Assembly: GCF_020131355.1 (NCBI RefSeq)
Contig: NZ_JAHLEL010000049.1
Span: forward strand, 26,746 to 90,745
Length of the DNA: 64,000 nt
Direction of reading: 5' to 3'
DNA from: Pseudonocardia sp. ICBG1293
GTDB lineage: Bacteria > Actinomycetota > Actinomycetes > Mycobacteriales > Pseudonocardiaceae
In this document: positions 1-8,979 of the stretch, piece by piece
Layout: every line of letters begins with the position of its first letter
Position numbering within the stretch: position 1 is the first letter of the stretch
The notes under the pieces: generated by a model
What the model saw: the letters and a program-made list of their open reading frames with translations, nothing else
Databases searched by the model: none
What the model was told of the DNA's origin: nothing
Translations under genes and position numbers: made by a program

Positions 1-1
1 C

Positions 2-109
2 TGCCTCGCCCGACGCCGCACCGACGTCATCTACGCCATGCTCCGCGACCGCCGCCCCTACAACCCGCCCACGGTCAACAACCCCGATCCAGAACTCGCC
101 GCCGCTTGA
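2..109 (+). pseudogene. 3' end of an IS110-family transposase (cut by the window edge)
   Basis: An open frame enters from the left edge and ends with TGA at 107-109, giving 35 residues. The segment ARRRTDVIYAMLRDRRPY is typical of the extreme C-terminus of IS110-family DEDD transposases. It is not the same element as the IS110 copy at 53.3 kb, whose tail differs. The rest of the gene lies outside the window, so it cannot be judged whether the element is intact. Confidence 0.7.
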
Positions 110-245
110 CGAACCCATAGAGACACCCCTCCCCGGTCTGGCTGCCGTCTCGGCGCGCCGTGAGGAGGTCACCAGTCCTGCCGCACTCCCCTGATCTCCG
201 AGCGGTGTCGGGTTCGGGCGGAGCCCGGCCGCCGGAGGCACCCAC

Positions 246-917
246 ATGATTCGTTGTCGAGATCGCGATACCCCGTTACCGTGCCCGTTCGTGACCGCGC
301 CCACAGACACCATGAGCATGGCCCGAGCCGAGCGCGCCGACCTCGCCGACTTTCTCGACGCGCTGACCCCAGCTCAGTGGGAGTCGCCTTCGCTGTGCCC
401 GGGTTGGCGGGTACGGGACGTGGTGGCCCACATGTTCAGCTACGACGAACTGAGCACGGTCGGTCTGATCGGCCGGTTCGTGCGAGGGGGCGTTCTTCCG
501 GACCGAGTGAACGCGGTCGGTGTCGATGCCTACGCCCGCTACACGCCGGATGAGTTGCTGGCCCTGGTCCGCCGGTGCCAGCAGCCCCGCGGGCTGACAG
601 CCGGTTTCGGAGGGAAGATCGCTCTGACCGATGGGACGATCCACCACCAGGACCTCCGGCGTCCGCTGGCGATCCCACGGGAGATCCCGGCCGATCGACT
701 GCGCGCGGTGCTGGACTTCGCCCGCACCGCTCCCACGATCGGGGCGTCGAAGCGGGTGCGTGGTCTTCGGCTCATCGCCACGGACGTGGACTGGTCTGCT
801 GGCGAGGGACCTGAACCAGGTGAGGCGTTGCTGATGGCGATCGCAGGACGTCGGATCGTCGCCGACGAACTGTCCGGGGCGGGGCAACCGACAATGGCAG
901 CGCGCCTGACCGGGTAG
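246..917 (+). CDS. Maleylpyruvate isomerase-family (MDMPI, DinB-fold) protein
   Basis: This 223-residue protein matches actinobacterial TIGR03083/MDMPI N-terminal-domain proteins, which are DinB-fold four-helix bundles often linked to mycothiol-dependent reactions. The hallmark is the W-x-x-P-S-L-C-P-G-W-x-V-R-D-V-V-A-H segment, followed by the second conserved region at DGTIHHQDLRRPL, which holds metal-binding histidines. The ATG at 246 has a GGAGG about 7 bases upstream. The ATG at 312 (MSMARAERADL) is where family similarity begins, so the first 22 residues may be untranslated or non-conserved. The substrate cannot be deduced. The gene stands alone between an IS110 remnant and an IS21 element. 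Confidence 0.8.
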   Translation: MIRCRDRDTPLPCPFVTAPTDTMSMARAERADLADFLDALTPAQWESPSLCPGWRVRDVVAHMFSYDELSTVGLIGRFVRGGVLPDRVNAVGVDAYARYTPDELLALVRRCQQPRGLTAGFGGKIALTDGTIHHQDLRRPLAIPREIPADRLRAVLDFARTAPTIGASKRVRGLRLIATDVDWSAGEGPEPGEALLMAIAGRRIVADELSGAGQPTMAARLTG

Positions 918-1032
918 CGGATCGACGCCTCGGTCGGTGCCGATGCCGCGTCTGATCGAGGACCGCTCCGTGTGGGAGGGGCCGGGTAGGCGGGCCGACG
1001 GCCGCCCCGGGCCGGAGGTAGAGGGGTGGACG

Positions 1033-1055
1033 GCGGGCCGGCGTGGCCGGCCCGC
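1033..1055 (+). terminator. Strong GC hairpin downstream of the MDMPI-family gene
   Basis: A perfect 10-bp stem (GCGGGCCGGC / GCCGGCCCGC) with a 3-nt loop lies 116 bp after the stop at 917. No T-tract follows, which is common for actinobacterial terminators. The rest of 918-1214 shows no supported gene. Confidence 0.5.
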
Positions 1056-1291
1056 GCCGCCGGAGGCGGCGCCTTGATCCTCAAGAGCCGGAATCGGCAG
1101 CTGACCGACCTGAGCCGAGTCGTGGTACACGACACGGACTACGACTGAGTCGTATCCGCAATGACAGTCGTACTACTGCCAGAACCAGCTCAAATCCAGC
1201 TCACACGTCGCGGCTGTCGACGGATCCTGAAATCTGACCCCCTGGCGTTCCGGGAATCGTGACCCCTCCCAACGCTGGGGAGGTGCTGAAC

Positions 1292-2584
1292 GTGGAGGAC
1301 TGGGCGGAGATCCGTCGTCTGCATCGGGCCGAGGGTGTCCCGATCAAGGAAATCGCCCGCCGGCTCGGGGTAGCCCGGAACACGGTGCGGGCGGCGCTGC
1401 GCTCGGAGGGGCCACCGAAGTACGAGCGCGTGTCGCGGGGCTCGGTCGCTGATGCCTACGAGCCGCAGGTACGGGCGCTGCTGGTGCAGTGGCCGAGGAT
1501 GCCGGGGCCGGTGATCGCGCAGAAGATCGGCTGGCCTTACTCCGAGGGGCCGCTGAAGAAGCTGTTGGCCCGGATCCGGCCCGAGTACGTCGGGATCGAT
1601 CCGTCGGACCGGACCGTCTACGAGCCGGGCGAGATCGCCCAGTGCGACCTGTGGTTCCCCGAGACCCTGATCCCGGTCGCGGCAAGGCAGGCGCGGATCC
1701 TGCCGGTGCTGGTGCTGACCTTGGCGTTCTCCCGGTTTCTGTCGGCGACGATGATCCCGTCGCGCCAGGGCGGTGACATCCTGTCCGGGATGTGGCAGCT
1801 GATCGCTGCCCTGGGCCGTGTCCCGAAGACGCTGGTCTGGGACCGGGAATCGGCGATCGGCGGCACCGGGAAGGTCTCGGCCCCGGCCGCCGGGTTCGCC
1901 GGAACTCTGGCCACGAGGATCCGGTTGGCTCCGCCGAAGGACCCCGAGTTCAAGGGCATGGTGGAGCGCAACAACGGGTTCTTCGAGACCTCGTTCCTGC
2001 CCGGACGCGAGTTCGCCTCCCCAGCCGACTTCAACGACCAGCTCGCCGAGTGGCTGGTGACCAGGGCGAACACGCGCACCGTCCGCGCCATCCATGGCCG
2101 GCCGGTGGACCTGCTCGAGGTCGACCGCCAGGCGATGATCGTCCTGCCGCCGGTGGCTCCACAGGTCGGTCTGACCCACCGGATCCGGCTGGCCCGTGAC
2201 TACTACGTGCGCGTCGACGCCAACGACTACTCCGTCGATCCGCGGATGATCGGCCGCTTCGTCGAGGTCGCCGCATCACCCACTGCGGTCGAGGTGTTCT
2301 GCGGCAACGAGCGAGTCGCCAGCCACGACCGCAGCTGGGGCCGCCACCTGGTGATCACCGACCCGGCCCACGTCGCCACCGCCGCCGACATGCGCCACGC
2401 ACTGGCTGAACAACGCCGCGCCCAGCAGCGGTCCCAGCAGTCCGGGACGCGCCGCCACAACGATGGCCACGCCGTCGCGATCCGGGCCCTGCCCGACTAC
2501 GACGCCCTGTTCGGCGTCGACTTCACCCCCACCAGCCCGGCCGACCCCACGGCCGCGCCCGCAGCGGAAGCGAGCAACCCATGA
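1292..2584 (+). CDS. istA: IS21-family transposase IstA
   Basis: DDE transposase of about 430 residues. The start is placed at GTG 1292 (VEDWAEIRRLHRAEG) because GGGGAGG lies 8 bases upstream and IstA proteins begin this way; an in-frame GTG at 1259 exists. Order of features: N-terminal helix-turn-helix (IKEIARRLGVARNTVRAAL), catalytic D119 (QCDLW), D184 (VWDRES) and E225 (VERNNGFFE), then the C-terminal Mu-type beta-barrel region. It acts with IstB, which is translationally coupled through a 4-bp ATGA overlap. No disruption is seen. Confidence 0.95.
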   Translation: MEDWAEIRRLHRAEGVPIKEIARRLGVARNTVRAALRSEGPPKYERVSRGSVADAYEPQVRALLVQWPRMPGPVIAQKIGWPYSEGPLKKLLARIRPEYVGIDPSDRTVYEPGEIAQCDLWFPETLIPVAARQARILPVLVLTLAFSRFLSATMIPSRQGGDILSGMWQLIAALGRVPKTLVWDRESAIGGTGKVSAPAAGFAGTLATRIRLAPPKDPEFKGMVERNNGFFETSFLPGREFASPADFNDQLAEWLVTRANTRTVRAIHGRPVDLLEVDRQAMIVLPPVAPQVGLTHRIRLARDYYVRVDANDYSVDPRMIGRFVEVAASPTAVEVFCGNERVASHDRSWGRHLVITDPAHVATAADMRHALAEQRRAQQRSQQSGTRRHNDGHAVAIRALPDYDALFGVDFTPTSPADPTAAPAAEASNP

Positions 2585-3384
2585 CCGCCACCACGACCGG
2601 GACTGCGCCGAGCGAGGGGTTGCCCTCGATGCTGGCCTACCTGACCCGGGTGCTGAAGACCCCGACGATCGGGCGCTGCTGGGCTGAGCTCGCTGAGCAG
2701 GCCCGCGACGAGACCTGGTCGCACGAGGAGTATCTGGCTGCGGTCCTGCAACGCCAGGTCGCCGAACGCGAGTCCGCCGGCACCACGATGCGGATCCGGA
2801 CCGCGCATTTCCCAGCCGTGAAGACTCTCGAGGATTTCAACCTCGACCACCTGCCCTCGCTGCGTCGAGATGTGCTGGCGCACTTGGCGACCGGGACGTT
2901 CGTGGCCAAGGCTGAGAACGTGATCCTGCTCGGCCCACCCGGGCTCGGGAAGACCCATCTCGCGATCGGGCTCGGGGTCAAAGCCGCCCACGCCGGCTAC
3001 TCGGTGCTCTTCGACACCGCGAACAACTGGATCACCCGCCTCACCGACGCCCACCAGGCCGGACGGCTGGAGGCCGAGCTGAAGAAGATCCGCCGCTACA
3101 AGCTGATCATCATCGACGAGGTCGGCTACATCCCCTTCGACCAGGACGCGGCGAACCTGTTCTTCCAGCTCATTGCCTCCCGCTACGAGCAGGGCTCTGT
3201 GATGGTCACCTCGAACCTGCCCTTCGGACGCTGGGGCGAGACCTTCTCCGACGATGTCGTCGCCGCAGCCATGATCGACCGTCTGGTTCACCACGCCGAG
3301 GTTCTGACCTTGACCGGAGACTCCTACCGGACCCGCCAGCGCCGCGAGCTGCTGGCCAAACAGAACCGCGCCGACCGGGACTGA
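2581..3384 (+). CDS. istB: IS21-family helper ATPase IstB
   Basis: A 267-residue AAA+ ATPase of DnaC/IstB type that remodels target DNA and recruits IstA. Walker A is GPPGLGKTHLA (residues 118-128) and Walker B is LIIIDEVGY (D179). The sensor/arginine-finger part follows at SNLPFGRWGETF. Its ATG lies inside the istA stop region (ATGA), giving coupled translation at the stoichiometry typical of IS21. Length and motifs are complete. Confidence 0.96.
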   Translation: MTATTTGTAPSEGLPSMLAYLTRVLKTPTIGRCWAELAEQARDETWSHEEYLAAVLQRQVAERESAGTTMRIRTAHFPAVKTLEDFNLDHLPSLRRDVLAHLATGTFVAKAENVILLGPPGLGKTHLAIGLGVKAAHAGYSVLFDTANNWITRLTDAHQAGRLEAELKKIRRYKLIIIDEVGYIPFDQDAANLFFQLIASRYEQGSVMVTSNLPFGRWGETFSDDVVAAAMIDRLVHHAEVLTLTGDSYRTRQRRELLAKQNRADRD

Positions 3385-3497
3385 CAGACCAACCGAGGGG
3401 TCAAACTTGCCGATCCCCAGGGGGGTCAATCTTCAGGATCCGTTGACAGCGGCAGAGACGGGCGCGGAAGGCGACTCCCAGAACAAGAGATTGTTTA

Positions 3498-3618
3498 GAG
3501 GTCGTTTCAGAACGACTTGTCGAGTTTCCATTGACCCCTCGACGACAGATCAAACGGCAGGTCAGATAGCCGCTTGTCGTCTACAACAGACACGTCGACC
3601 TCGTTCTGAAATGACCTC
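3498..3618. repeat. 121-bp MITE, copy A
   Basis: A non-coding element bounded by inverted repeats beginning GAGGTCGTTTCAGAACG and, at the other end read inward, GAGGTCATTTCAGAACG. It is flanked by TTA (3495-3497) and TAA (3619-3621). The body is apparently identical to four other copies (B-E) and has no credible ORF. The ends match those of the IS5-family element at 7445-9047. Confidence 0.9.
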
Positions 3619-3621
3619 TAA

Positions 3622-4601
3622 GAGGTCGCGCGGATTGGTTGGTGATCATGGACGTCGTGCAGGTCGGGCGTTCCAGCGGTGTGTGGTCCAGGCCTGCCGA
3701 ATCAAGCTACGGAGTGTGACGATCGTGTCGGCGAGGTCGAAGAACGCGTCGACGACGATTTCTCGTCGTTCGTAGCAGCGCTGCAGCCGGTTGAAGCTGT
3801 TGTGCCAAGCGTTGGTCCGCTCGACGTGCCAGCGGCGGGTGGCCTGGATCGGCGCTTTCTCACCCTTGTGCGCGATCTCGCCGTGCAGGCCTCGTTCGGC
3901 CAGCGTGTCGCGGGTCTTGCCGGAGTCATAGCCGGCGTCGAGGTGCACGGTGATGTCGTCGGGCAGCGGGCCGAGAGCATCGAGGCGGTCGAGGGTGGGG
4001 CCCAGTAGCGGGGAGTCGTGCCGGTTGGCTCCGGCCAGGACTCGGCCCAGCGGGATGCCGTATCCCTCGACGAGCACCGAACGTTTCATACCCTGTTTGC
4101 GCCGGTCCACCGGCGACGGACCGGCGACCTCGCCGCCGCCGGGGGCCTTGGTGATGGCGCCATCGACGGCGATGTCGTGCAGCAGCAGACCGACGATGCG
4201 GTCGTAGGCGTCCAGGACGATCCGACGCAGCTGGGCGAAGACCCCGAGCCTGATCCACTCGTCACGACGATCGCGGATGGTGGTCGCCGAGCAGGTGCTG
4301 TCAGCGATGCCCTCATACGAGCAGCCGAACCGCAGTACCTGCAGGAGCTTGTCGAACACGATCCGATCCGCGATCCGGCGGCGATGGCAGCCCAGCGGAT
4401 GGGTGGGATCGAACTCGTCTCGATGAGGCAGCAGCGCGGTGAACTGGTCCCACAACGGCTCGGTCAGCCATGATGGCAGGGTGGGCACGCGGCCTCCAGA
4501 CGATCACGAAGCGTAGATAACTTCATGATCGGCAGGCCCGTACCCGCCCTCGCCCCCAGACACTCGACCGCGGCCAAGCTGTGACCAATCCGCGCGACCT
4601 C
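3622..4601 (-). mobile_element. IS5-family element 'IS5-a', copy 1
   Basis: A 980-bp element with terminal inverted repeats GAGGTCGCGCGGATTGGT / ACCAATCCGCGCGACCTC. It is flanked by TAA on the left and TTA on the right. It holds one transposase gene on the minus strand. The same element recurs in the opposite orientation at 62040-63019 and, damaged, at 63023-64000. Three-base TNA junctions suit the IS5 family. Confidence 0.9.
3646..4488 (-). CDS. IS5-family transposase (IS5-a copy 1)
   Basis: A single-frame 280-residue DDE transposase. An N-terminal DUF4096-like/HTH part (PLWDQFTALLPH...RIVFDKLLQVLRFGCSYEGI) is followed by the catalytic domain with D109 (VDGAITK), D184 (LDAGYDSG) and E223 (HVERTNAW, with the downstream RCYERR signature of the IS5 DDE box). 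The protein matches the copy at 62153-62995 over its full length as far as I can read, so duplication is recent. It is a candidate source of transposase for the damaged copy at the window end. Confidence 0.93.
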   Translation of the reverse strand: MPTLPSWLTEPLWDQFTALLPHRDEFDPTHPLGCHRRRIADRIVFDKLLQVLRFGCSYEGIADSTCSATTIRDRRDEWIRLGVFAQLRRIVLDAYDRIVGLLLHDIAVDGAITKAPGGGEVAGPSPVDRRKQGMKRSVLVEGYGIPLGRVLAGANRHDSPLLGPTLDRLDALGPLPDDITVHLDAGYDSGKTRDTLAERGLHGEIAHKGEKAPIQATRRWHVERTNAWHNSFNRLQRCYERREIVVDAFFDLADTIVTLRSLIRQAWTTHRWNARPARRP

Positions 4602-4604
4602 TTA

Positions 4605-4725
4605 GAGGTCGTTTCAGAACGACTTGTCGAGTTTCCATTGACCCCTCGACGACAGATCAAACGGCAGGTCAGATAGCCGCTTGTCGTCTACAACAGACAC
4701 GTCGACCTCGTTCTGAAATGACCTC
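4605..4725. repeat. 121-bp MITE, copy B
   Basis: Same sequence and orientation as copy A, sandwiched between IS5-a and IS5-b with only TTA on either side (4602-4604 and 4726-4728). The matching TTA on both flanks is a clean 3-bp target duplication. Confidence 0.9.
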
Positions 4726-4728
4726 TTA

Positions 4729-5709
4729 GAGCGTCCGGCGATTGATGGTTATCGGAGTCGACGGGTCGTGGGTCGGGTTGTCCAGCGGTAGCGGCTGCGG
4801 GCACGGTTGATCAGCCGGCGGATCACGGTGAGCGCGGCGGCGAGGTTGAGGTAGAACTCGACGATGATCTTCCGGCGATCGGTGAACCGGCGCAGCTTGC
4901 CGTAGCCGTTCATCCAGGAATGGGTGCGCTCGACCGGCCACCGCATACCGACCTGGATCGGGGCGGGCCGGCCCTTGGTGGCGATCTGTGCGTCGAACCC
5001 GAGTCGTTCGAGCAGATCGCGGGTCTTGCCTGAGTCATAGCCCCGGTCCAGGTGCAGGCACGGTCGCTCGGGCCGCGGCCCGATCATGTCGTAGATCCCG
5101 ATCAGGGTCGGTTTCAGCAACGGCGAGTCGTGGTCATTGGCGCGGGCGCTGATCAGGTGCAGCGGGATCCCCGCACCGTCGCAGACCACGGAGCGTTTGG
5201 TGCCCTGTTTGCCCCGGTCGACCGGGTTACAGCCGGCGACCTCGCCACCGCAGGGAGCCTTGGTGATCGCTCCGTCGGCAGACAGATCGTCGAGGTCGAG
5301 ACCGATCATCTAGTCATAGCCGGCCAGCGCGGCCCGAAGGACCTGCTCCCCGACGCCAGCGGCGGCCCACTGGGCGAGACGGCGGCGGATCGTGCGGTCC
5401 GAGCAGCCGGGGGTGGCAATGCGTTCGTAGCCGCTGCCGTGCACCAACGCCGCGAGCACGTGCTCGAACACCAGGCGGTCGGGGATACGGCGGCGGTGAC
5501 ATCCCCACGGATGGGCCGGGTCGAACTCCGGGCGCCGCTCTGCCTCGATCAGGGCAGCGAACTCGACCCAGAGGGGGTCGATCAGCGATTCTGGCAATAG
5601 AGGCACGGACCCTCCAGGCGACCATCAGGACATCAGCAATCCCATGATCACTTGCAGGTCCGTGTCTCTACCATCACCGACACACGGCCACCTCTACTGC
5701 CGGACGCTC
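4729..5709 (-). mobile_element. IS5-family element 'IS5-b', copy 1
   Basis: A 981-bp element with ends GAGCGTCCGG / CCGGACGCTC, flanked by TTA on both sides (4726-4728, 5710-5712). The transposase gene on the minus strand is interrupted by an amber codon. A related truncated derivative sits at 58309-59160. Confidence 0.88.
4749..5606 (-). pseudogene. IS5-b transposase with internal amber stop
   Basis: Reading from 5606 down, the IS5-type N-terminal half (MPLLPESLIDPLWVEF...RAALAGYD) meets TAG at 5310-5312. An immediate ATG then continues the same frame (MIGLDLDDLSADGAITKAP...) through the DDE domain: D in SADGAITK, D in LDRGYDSG, E in VERTHSW. At 58702 the other copy has CAG (Gln) at this codon, so this is a CAG-to-TAG nonsense change. 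Unless suppressed or reinitiated at the ATG, no full transposase is made. Confidence 0.88.
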
Positions 5710-5712
5710 TTA

Positions 5713-5833
5713 GAGGTCATTTCAGAACGAGGTCGACGTGTCTGTTGTAGACGACAAGCGGCTATCTGACCTGCCGTTTGATCTGTCGTCGAGGGGTCAA
5801 TGGAAACTCGACAAGTCGTTCTGAAACGACCTC
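5713..5833. repeat. 121-bp MITE, copy C (inverted relative to A and B)
   Basis: Starts GAGGTCATTTCAGAACG and ends CGTTCTGAAACGACCTC, the reverse orientation of copies A and B. TTA flanks both sides (5710-5712, 5834-5836). The right flank was later used as a target by the IS701-like element. Confidence 0.9.
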
Positions 5834-5837
5834 TTAG

Positions 5838-7440
5838 CTTGATCTTTAACCTTCCGGAGCTGCTGCTGGGAGGTTGATGTAGTTCGGGCGGCGTGTCGGC
5901 GGGACATGGGTACGGCCACCGCTTGATCATCTTCGGGTTCCTTCCACAGAACATCGAAGACGAAAGCGGTGGCCGTGGTGGTCAGTGTGGCTTCTGCCGG
6001 GCCAGTGGTGCTCGGTGACACTCCGGTCGGGCGGGGTGATCTTGCCGGGTTTCGGCAGGAGTTCTACGCGTCGTTGACTGCGCGAGCGGATGCGCTGTTC
6101 GAGCTCACCGACGCCGTGTTGTGCGCGGACGGCCCGGTTCGCTCGCTACCGGAGCTGACCTTGGTGGCTGAGCACCGTCGCGGGCACGGCGCGATGTACG
6201 ACGCGTTGGCCTGTGGCAGGATCTCCGCCCGGAGGCTGCGCCGGGTGCTGGCCGGTCTCCCGTTGCCCCGTGCCGTCGACGGTCGGATCGTGCTCGCCGT
6301 GGATGTCAGCCCGTGGCTGCGCCCGGACGCTACGACCAGCGATCAGCGGCTGTTCTGCCATGTCTACGGACGCGGAAAGGGCAACGCGCAGCTGATCCCG
6401 GGCTGGCCATACTCGTTCGTCGCCGCCCTGGAGACGGGCCGGACGTCGTGGACGGCGGTCCTGGACGCGGTTCGACTCGGCCCGGCCGACGACGCCACCG
6501 CGGTGACCGCCACCCAGCTACGCGCGGTCATCGAGCGACTGACCAGCGCCGGGCACTGGCGCCCCGGGGACCCGGACATCGTGATCGTCACCGACACCGG
6601 ATACGACATCACCCGCCTCGCCTACGTACTGGCCGATCTGCCCGTCGAGCTGGTCGGACGACTGCGCTCGGACCGGGTCCTGCGCCTGCCCAAGCCGCCA
6701 CGGCTGCCCGGCACGACCGGGCGCCCACCCAAGCACGGCCCGGAGATCGCCTTGAACCGGCCCGCCACCTGGATCGAACCGGTGCACACCACGACGACCA
6801 AGACCACCCGCTACGGCACTGCCGTCGCGACCAGCTGGGACCGGGTCCACCCCCGGCTGACCCGGCGCACGTGCTGGATCGACCACGCCGGCGAACTGCC
6901 GATCATCGAGGGCACCCTGCTCCGGCTGCAGGTCGACCACCTACCCGGCGACCGCGACCCGAAGCCCGTGTGGCTATGGAGCTCCGCCACCGACGCGAGC
7001 GCCGCCGACGTGGACCGCTGGTGGCAGGCGTTCCTCCGCAGATTCGATCTCGAGCACACATTCCGCCTGCTCAAGCAGACCCTCGGCTGGACAACCCCGA
7101 AGCTGCGCACCCCCGAAGCCGCCGACCGCTGGACCTGGCTGATCATCGCCTCCCACACCCAACTCCGCCTGGCCCGACCACTGGCCGCCGACCTACGCCG
7201 CCCCTGGGAACGACCCGCCGCCCCCACCCGGCTCACCCCGGCCCGGGTTCGCCGCGCCTTTCGGAACATCCGCGCGCGGACCGTCCTCCCGGCCAGTGCA
7301 CCGAAACCCAGCCGACCCGGTCCCGGCCGCCCACCCGGCTCCCGCAACCGGCACACCCCGACCAGCCACGACGTCGGGAAAACGGTCAAACGCGACCGCA
7401 CCATCACCGCGCGACGACAACACACAGGTTAAAAACCAAG
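5838..7440 (+). mobile_element. IS701-like insertion sequence
   Basis: Inverted ends CTTGATCTTTAACC (from 5838) and GGTTAAAAACCAAG (to 7440), with CTTAG present at both outer borders (5833-5837, 7441-7445). This suits the YTAR-type 4-bp target duplication (TTAG) of IS701-like elements. One long transposase gene fills it. It separates MITE copy C from the IS5-c element, so it inserted after those two were already adjacent. Confidence 0.78.
5969..7432 (+). CDS. IS701-like DDE transposase
   Basis: A 487-residue transposase of the actinobacterial IS701-like group. Candidate catalytic residues are D112 (LAVDVSPW), D209 (VTDTGYD) and E362 (DLEHTFRLLKQTLGW); the last motif is the typical E-x-x-F-R-x-x-K-Q-x-L-G-W signature. 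The C-terminus is basic and proline-rich (GRPPGSRNRH), likely DNA binding. The frame is open with no internal stops. Family placement rests on motif memory; an IS4-superfamily relative is the alternative. Confidence 0.82.
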   Translation: MAVVVSVASAGPVVLGDTPVGRGDLAGFRQEFYASLTARADALFELTDAVLCADGPVRSLPELTLVAEHRRGHGAMYDALACGRISARRLRRVLAGLPLPRAVDGRIVLAVDVSPWLRPDATTSDQRLFCHVYGRGKGNAQLIPGWPYSFVAALETGRTSWTAVLDAVRLGPADDATAVTATQLRAVIERLTSAGHWRPGDPDIVIVTDTGYDITRLAYVLADLPVELVGRLRSDRVLRLPKPPRLPGTTGRPPKHGPEIALNRPATWIEPVHTTTTKTTRYGTAVATSWDRVHPRLTRRTCWIDHAGELPIIEGTLLRLQVDHLPGDRDPKPVWLWSSATDASAADVDRWWQAFLRRFDLEHTFRLLKQTLGWTTPKLRTPEAADRWTWLIIASHTQLRLARPLAADLRRPWERPAAPTRLTPARVRRAFRNIRARTVLPASAPKPSRPGPGRPPGSRNRHTPTSHDVGKTVKRDRTITARRQHTG

Positions 7441-7508
7441 CTTAGACGTCGTTTCAGAAGTGGTGGGCCCGGTTCTGCCGGTGACGGCGGGGCTGGCAGC
7501 ATCGGCTG

Positions 7509-8102
7509 ATGGTCGCGCCTCGTGTGTCTGAGAAGACGAAGATTTTCGAGTTGGAGATCGTCCTGACCGAGGTGGTGCCGGCGGTCCGGCGTCGGGTGCA
7601 GGTGCCGGGCGAGGTCGACTTGGCGGTGTTACACGAGGTGGTGCAGTCAGTGATGGGCTGGACGAACTCTCATCTGCACGAGTTCGAGATCGTCGGGCGC
7701 CGCTACGGGATCCCAGACCCGGACTGGCCCGGACAGGATGTCGCCGACGAGACGAAAGAGAAGCTGTTTCGGCTGGTCAAGGCTGGTGACCGGTTCGGTT
7801 ACGTCTACGACTTCGGTGACAACTGGGCCCACGAGATCACCGTCGAGGCGGTCGCGGCCGTCGAGCCGGGAGTGTGCTATCCGCGATGCGTCGCCGGGCA
7901 GGGGGCGTGCCCGCCCGAGGACGTCGGCGGGATCGGGGGGTATGAGGACTTCCAGGCCGTGCTCGCCGACCCTGACCATCCCGACCGCGCCGAGCGCCTG
8001 GAGTGGGCGGGCGGGCCGTTCGACCCGCACCGCTTCGACCCTGACGAGGCCGACCGGGCCTTGGAGTGGCTGGCCTGGCGGCCGCTGGCCCCGACCTCGT
8101 AG
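7509..8102 (+). CDS. Plasmid pRiA4b ORF-3-family protein (IS passenger)
   Basis: A 197-residue protein with the whole family core: an opening strand region (IFELEIVLTEVVPAVRRRVQVP), then MGWTNSHLHEFEIVGRRYG, then YVYDFGDNWAHEITVE, then a Cys-containing stretch (CYPRCVAGQGACPPEDVGG) and a DPHRFDP-type end. The biochemical function of the family is unknown to me; it is often found near mobile elements. The gene starts 64 bp inside the left inverted repeat and converges on the transposase gene, so it travels with the element. Confidence 0.85.
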   Translation: MVAPRVSEKTKIFELEIVLTEVVPAVRRRVQVPGEVDLAVLHEVVQSVMGWTNSHLHEFEIVGRRYGIPDPDWPGQDVADETKEKLFRLVKAGDRFGYVYDFGDNWAHEITVEAVAAVEPGVCYPRCVAGQGACPPEDVGGIGGYEDFQAVLADPDHPDRAERLEWAGGPFDPHRFDPDEADRALEWLAWRPLAPTS

Positions 8103-8133
8103 GCGAGTGCCTCAGCGAGGGCTGGGTCGACCA

Positions 8134-8979
8134 TCACTTCGGCTTCGGCTTCGGCTTGGTGAGGCGGCGGTGGCAGATCAGGGCGCAGGCCAGCGATAAC
8201 AGCGCGGTGATCGTGGATTCGGCGCGGTCGTAGCGCAGCGCGAGGCGGCGGAAGTCCAGCAGCCAGGACATGGTGCGCTCGACGACCCAGCGGACCCGCC
8301 CGAGCCGGGTGGAGTCCTCGATCCCGCGCCGGGCGATCCGCACCCCGATCCCACGCCCACTCAGGTAGCGGCGGCAGCGGGGATAGTCGTAGCCCTTGTC
8401 GGCGTGCACCTTGTCCGGCCGACGTCGCGGACGCCCCGGCTGTCCCGCCCGTTCGCGGACGCCGGGGTTGGTGTCCAGCAGCGGGGCGAGCATCCGACTG
8501 TCGTGGGCGTTCGCCCCGGTGACCAGCGCATGCAGCGGGAGCCCGCCTCGGTCGCAGAGCACGTGGTACTTGCTGCCCGCCTTCCCGCGATCGGTCGGCG
8601 AGGGCCCGGTGGCCTCGCCGCGGCGCTTGGCCCGCACGCTCACGCTGTCCACCGCCGCCCGCGACCAGTCCAGCAGGCCCTGCTGGGCGAGGCGGTCGAG
8701 CATCACCCGGTGCAGCTGGGCCCAGACCCCGGCCTGCTGCCACTGCCGTAGCCGCCGCCAGCAGGTCACTCCGGACCCACAGCCGAGCTCGGCGGGCAGC
8801 GCGTTCCAGCTGATCCCGGTCTTGAGCACGAACACGATCCCGGCCAGAGCGGCCCGATCCGGCACCCGCGGACGGCCTGTCCGTCCCCGCTTGTGCTTGC
8901 GCGGCTTGGGCAGCAGCGGCTCCACCAGCGCCCACAGCTCGTCGCTCACCAATCGCTCGACACAAGATCGCCGCGCCAC
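8134..8979 (-). CDS. IS5-family transposase (IS5-c)
   Basis: A 281-residue single-frame IS5 transposase: N-terminal DUF4096-type region (VSDELWALVEPLLP... and TGISWNALPAELGCGSG), catalytic D111 (AAVDSVSVRAK), D194 (HADKGYDYP) and E234 (VVERTMSWLLDFRRLALRYDR). All landmarks are present and the frame is open, so the enzyme looks functional. Because the MITE ends match this element's ends, it is the best candidate in the window to mobilise the MITEs in trans. Confidence 0.92.
   Translation of the reverse strand: MARRSCVERLVSDELWALVEPLLPKPRKHKRGRTGRPRVPDRAALAGIVFVLKTGISWNALPAELGCGSGVTCWRRLRQWQQAGVWAQLHRVMLDRLAQQGLLDWSRAAVDSVSVRAKRRGEATGPSPTDRGKAGSKYHVLCDRGGLPLHALVTGANAHDSRMLAPLLDTNPGVRERAGQPGRPRRRPDKVHADKGYDYPRCRRYLSGRGIGVRIARRGIEDSTRLGRVRWVVERTMSWLLDFRRLALRYDRAESTITALLSLACALICHRRLTKPKPKPK

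Larger units (their letters stand above)
1215..3448 (+). mobile_element. Complete IS21-family insertion sequence
   Basis: The ends are imperfect inverted repeats: left TGTCGACGGATCCTGAA at 1215, right TTCAGGATCCGTTGACA ending at 3448. The element begins TGT and ends ACA. It is flanked by a 5-bp direct repeat, GCGGC, at 1210-1214 and 3449-3453, a normal IS21 target duplication. Inside are overlapping istA and istB genes, both open. A fresh duplication and intact genes suggest a recent, potentially active insertion. Confidence 0.92.

Noticed and set aside
3498..3618. Repeated small ORF reading LRGRFRTTCRVSIDPSTTD in all MITE copies
   Set aside because: It spans the inverted repeats, has no ribosome site and no coding bias; the element is better explained as non-coding.
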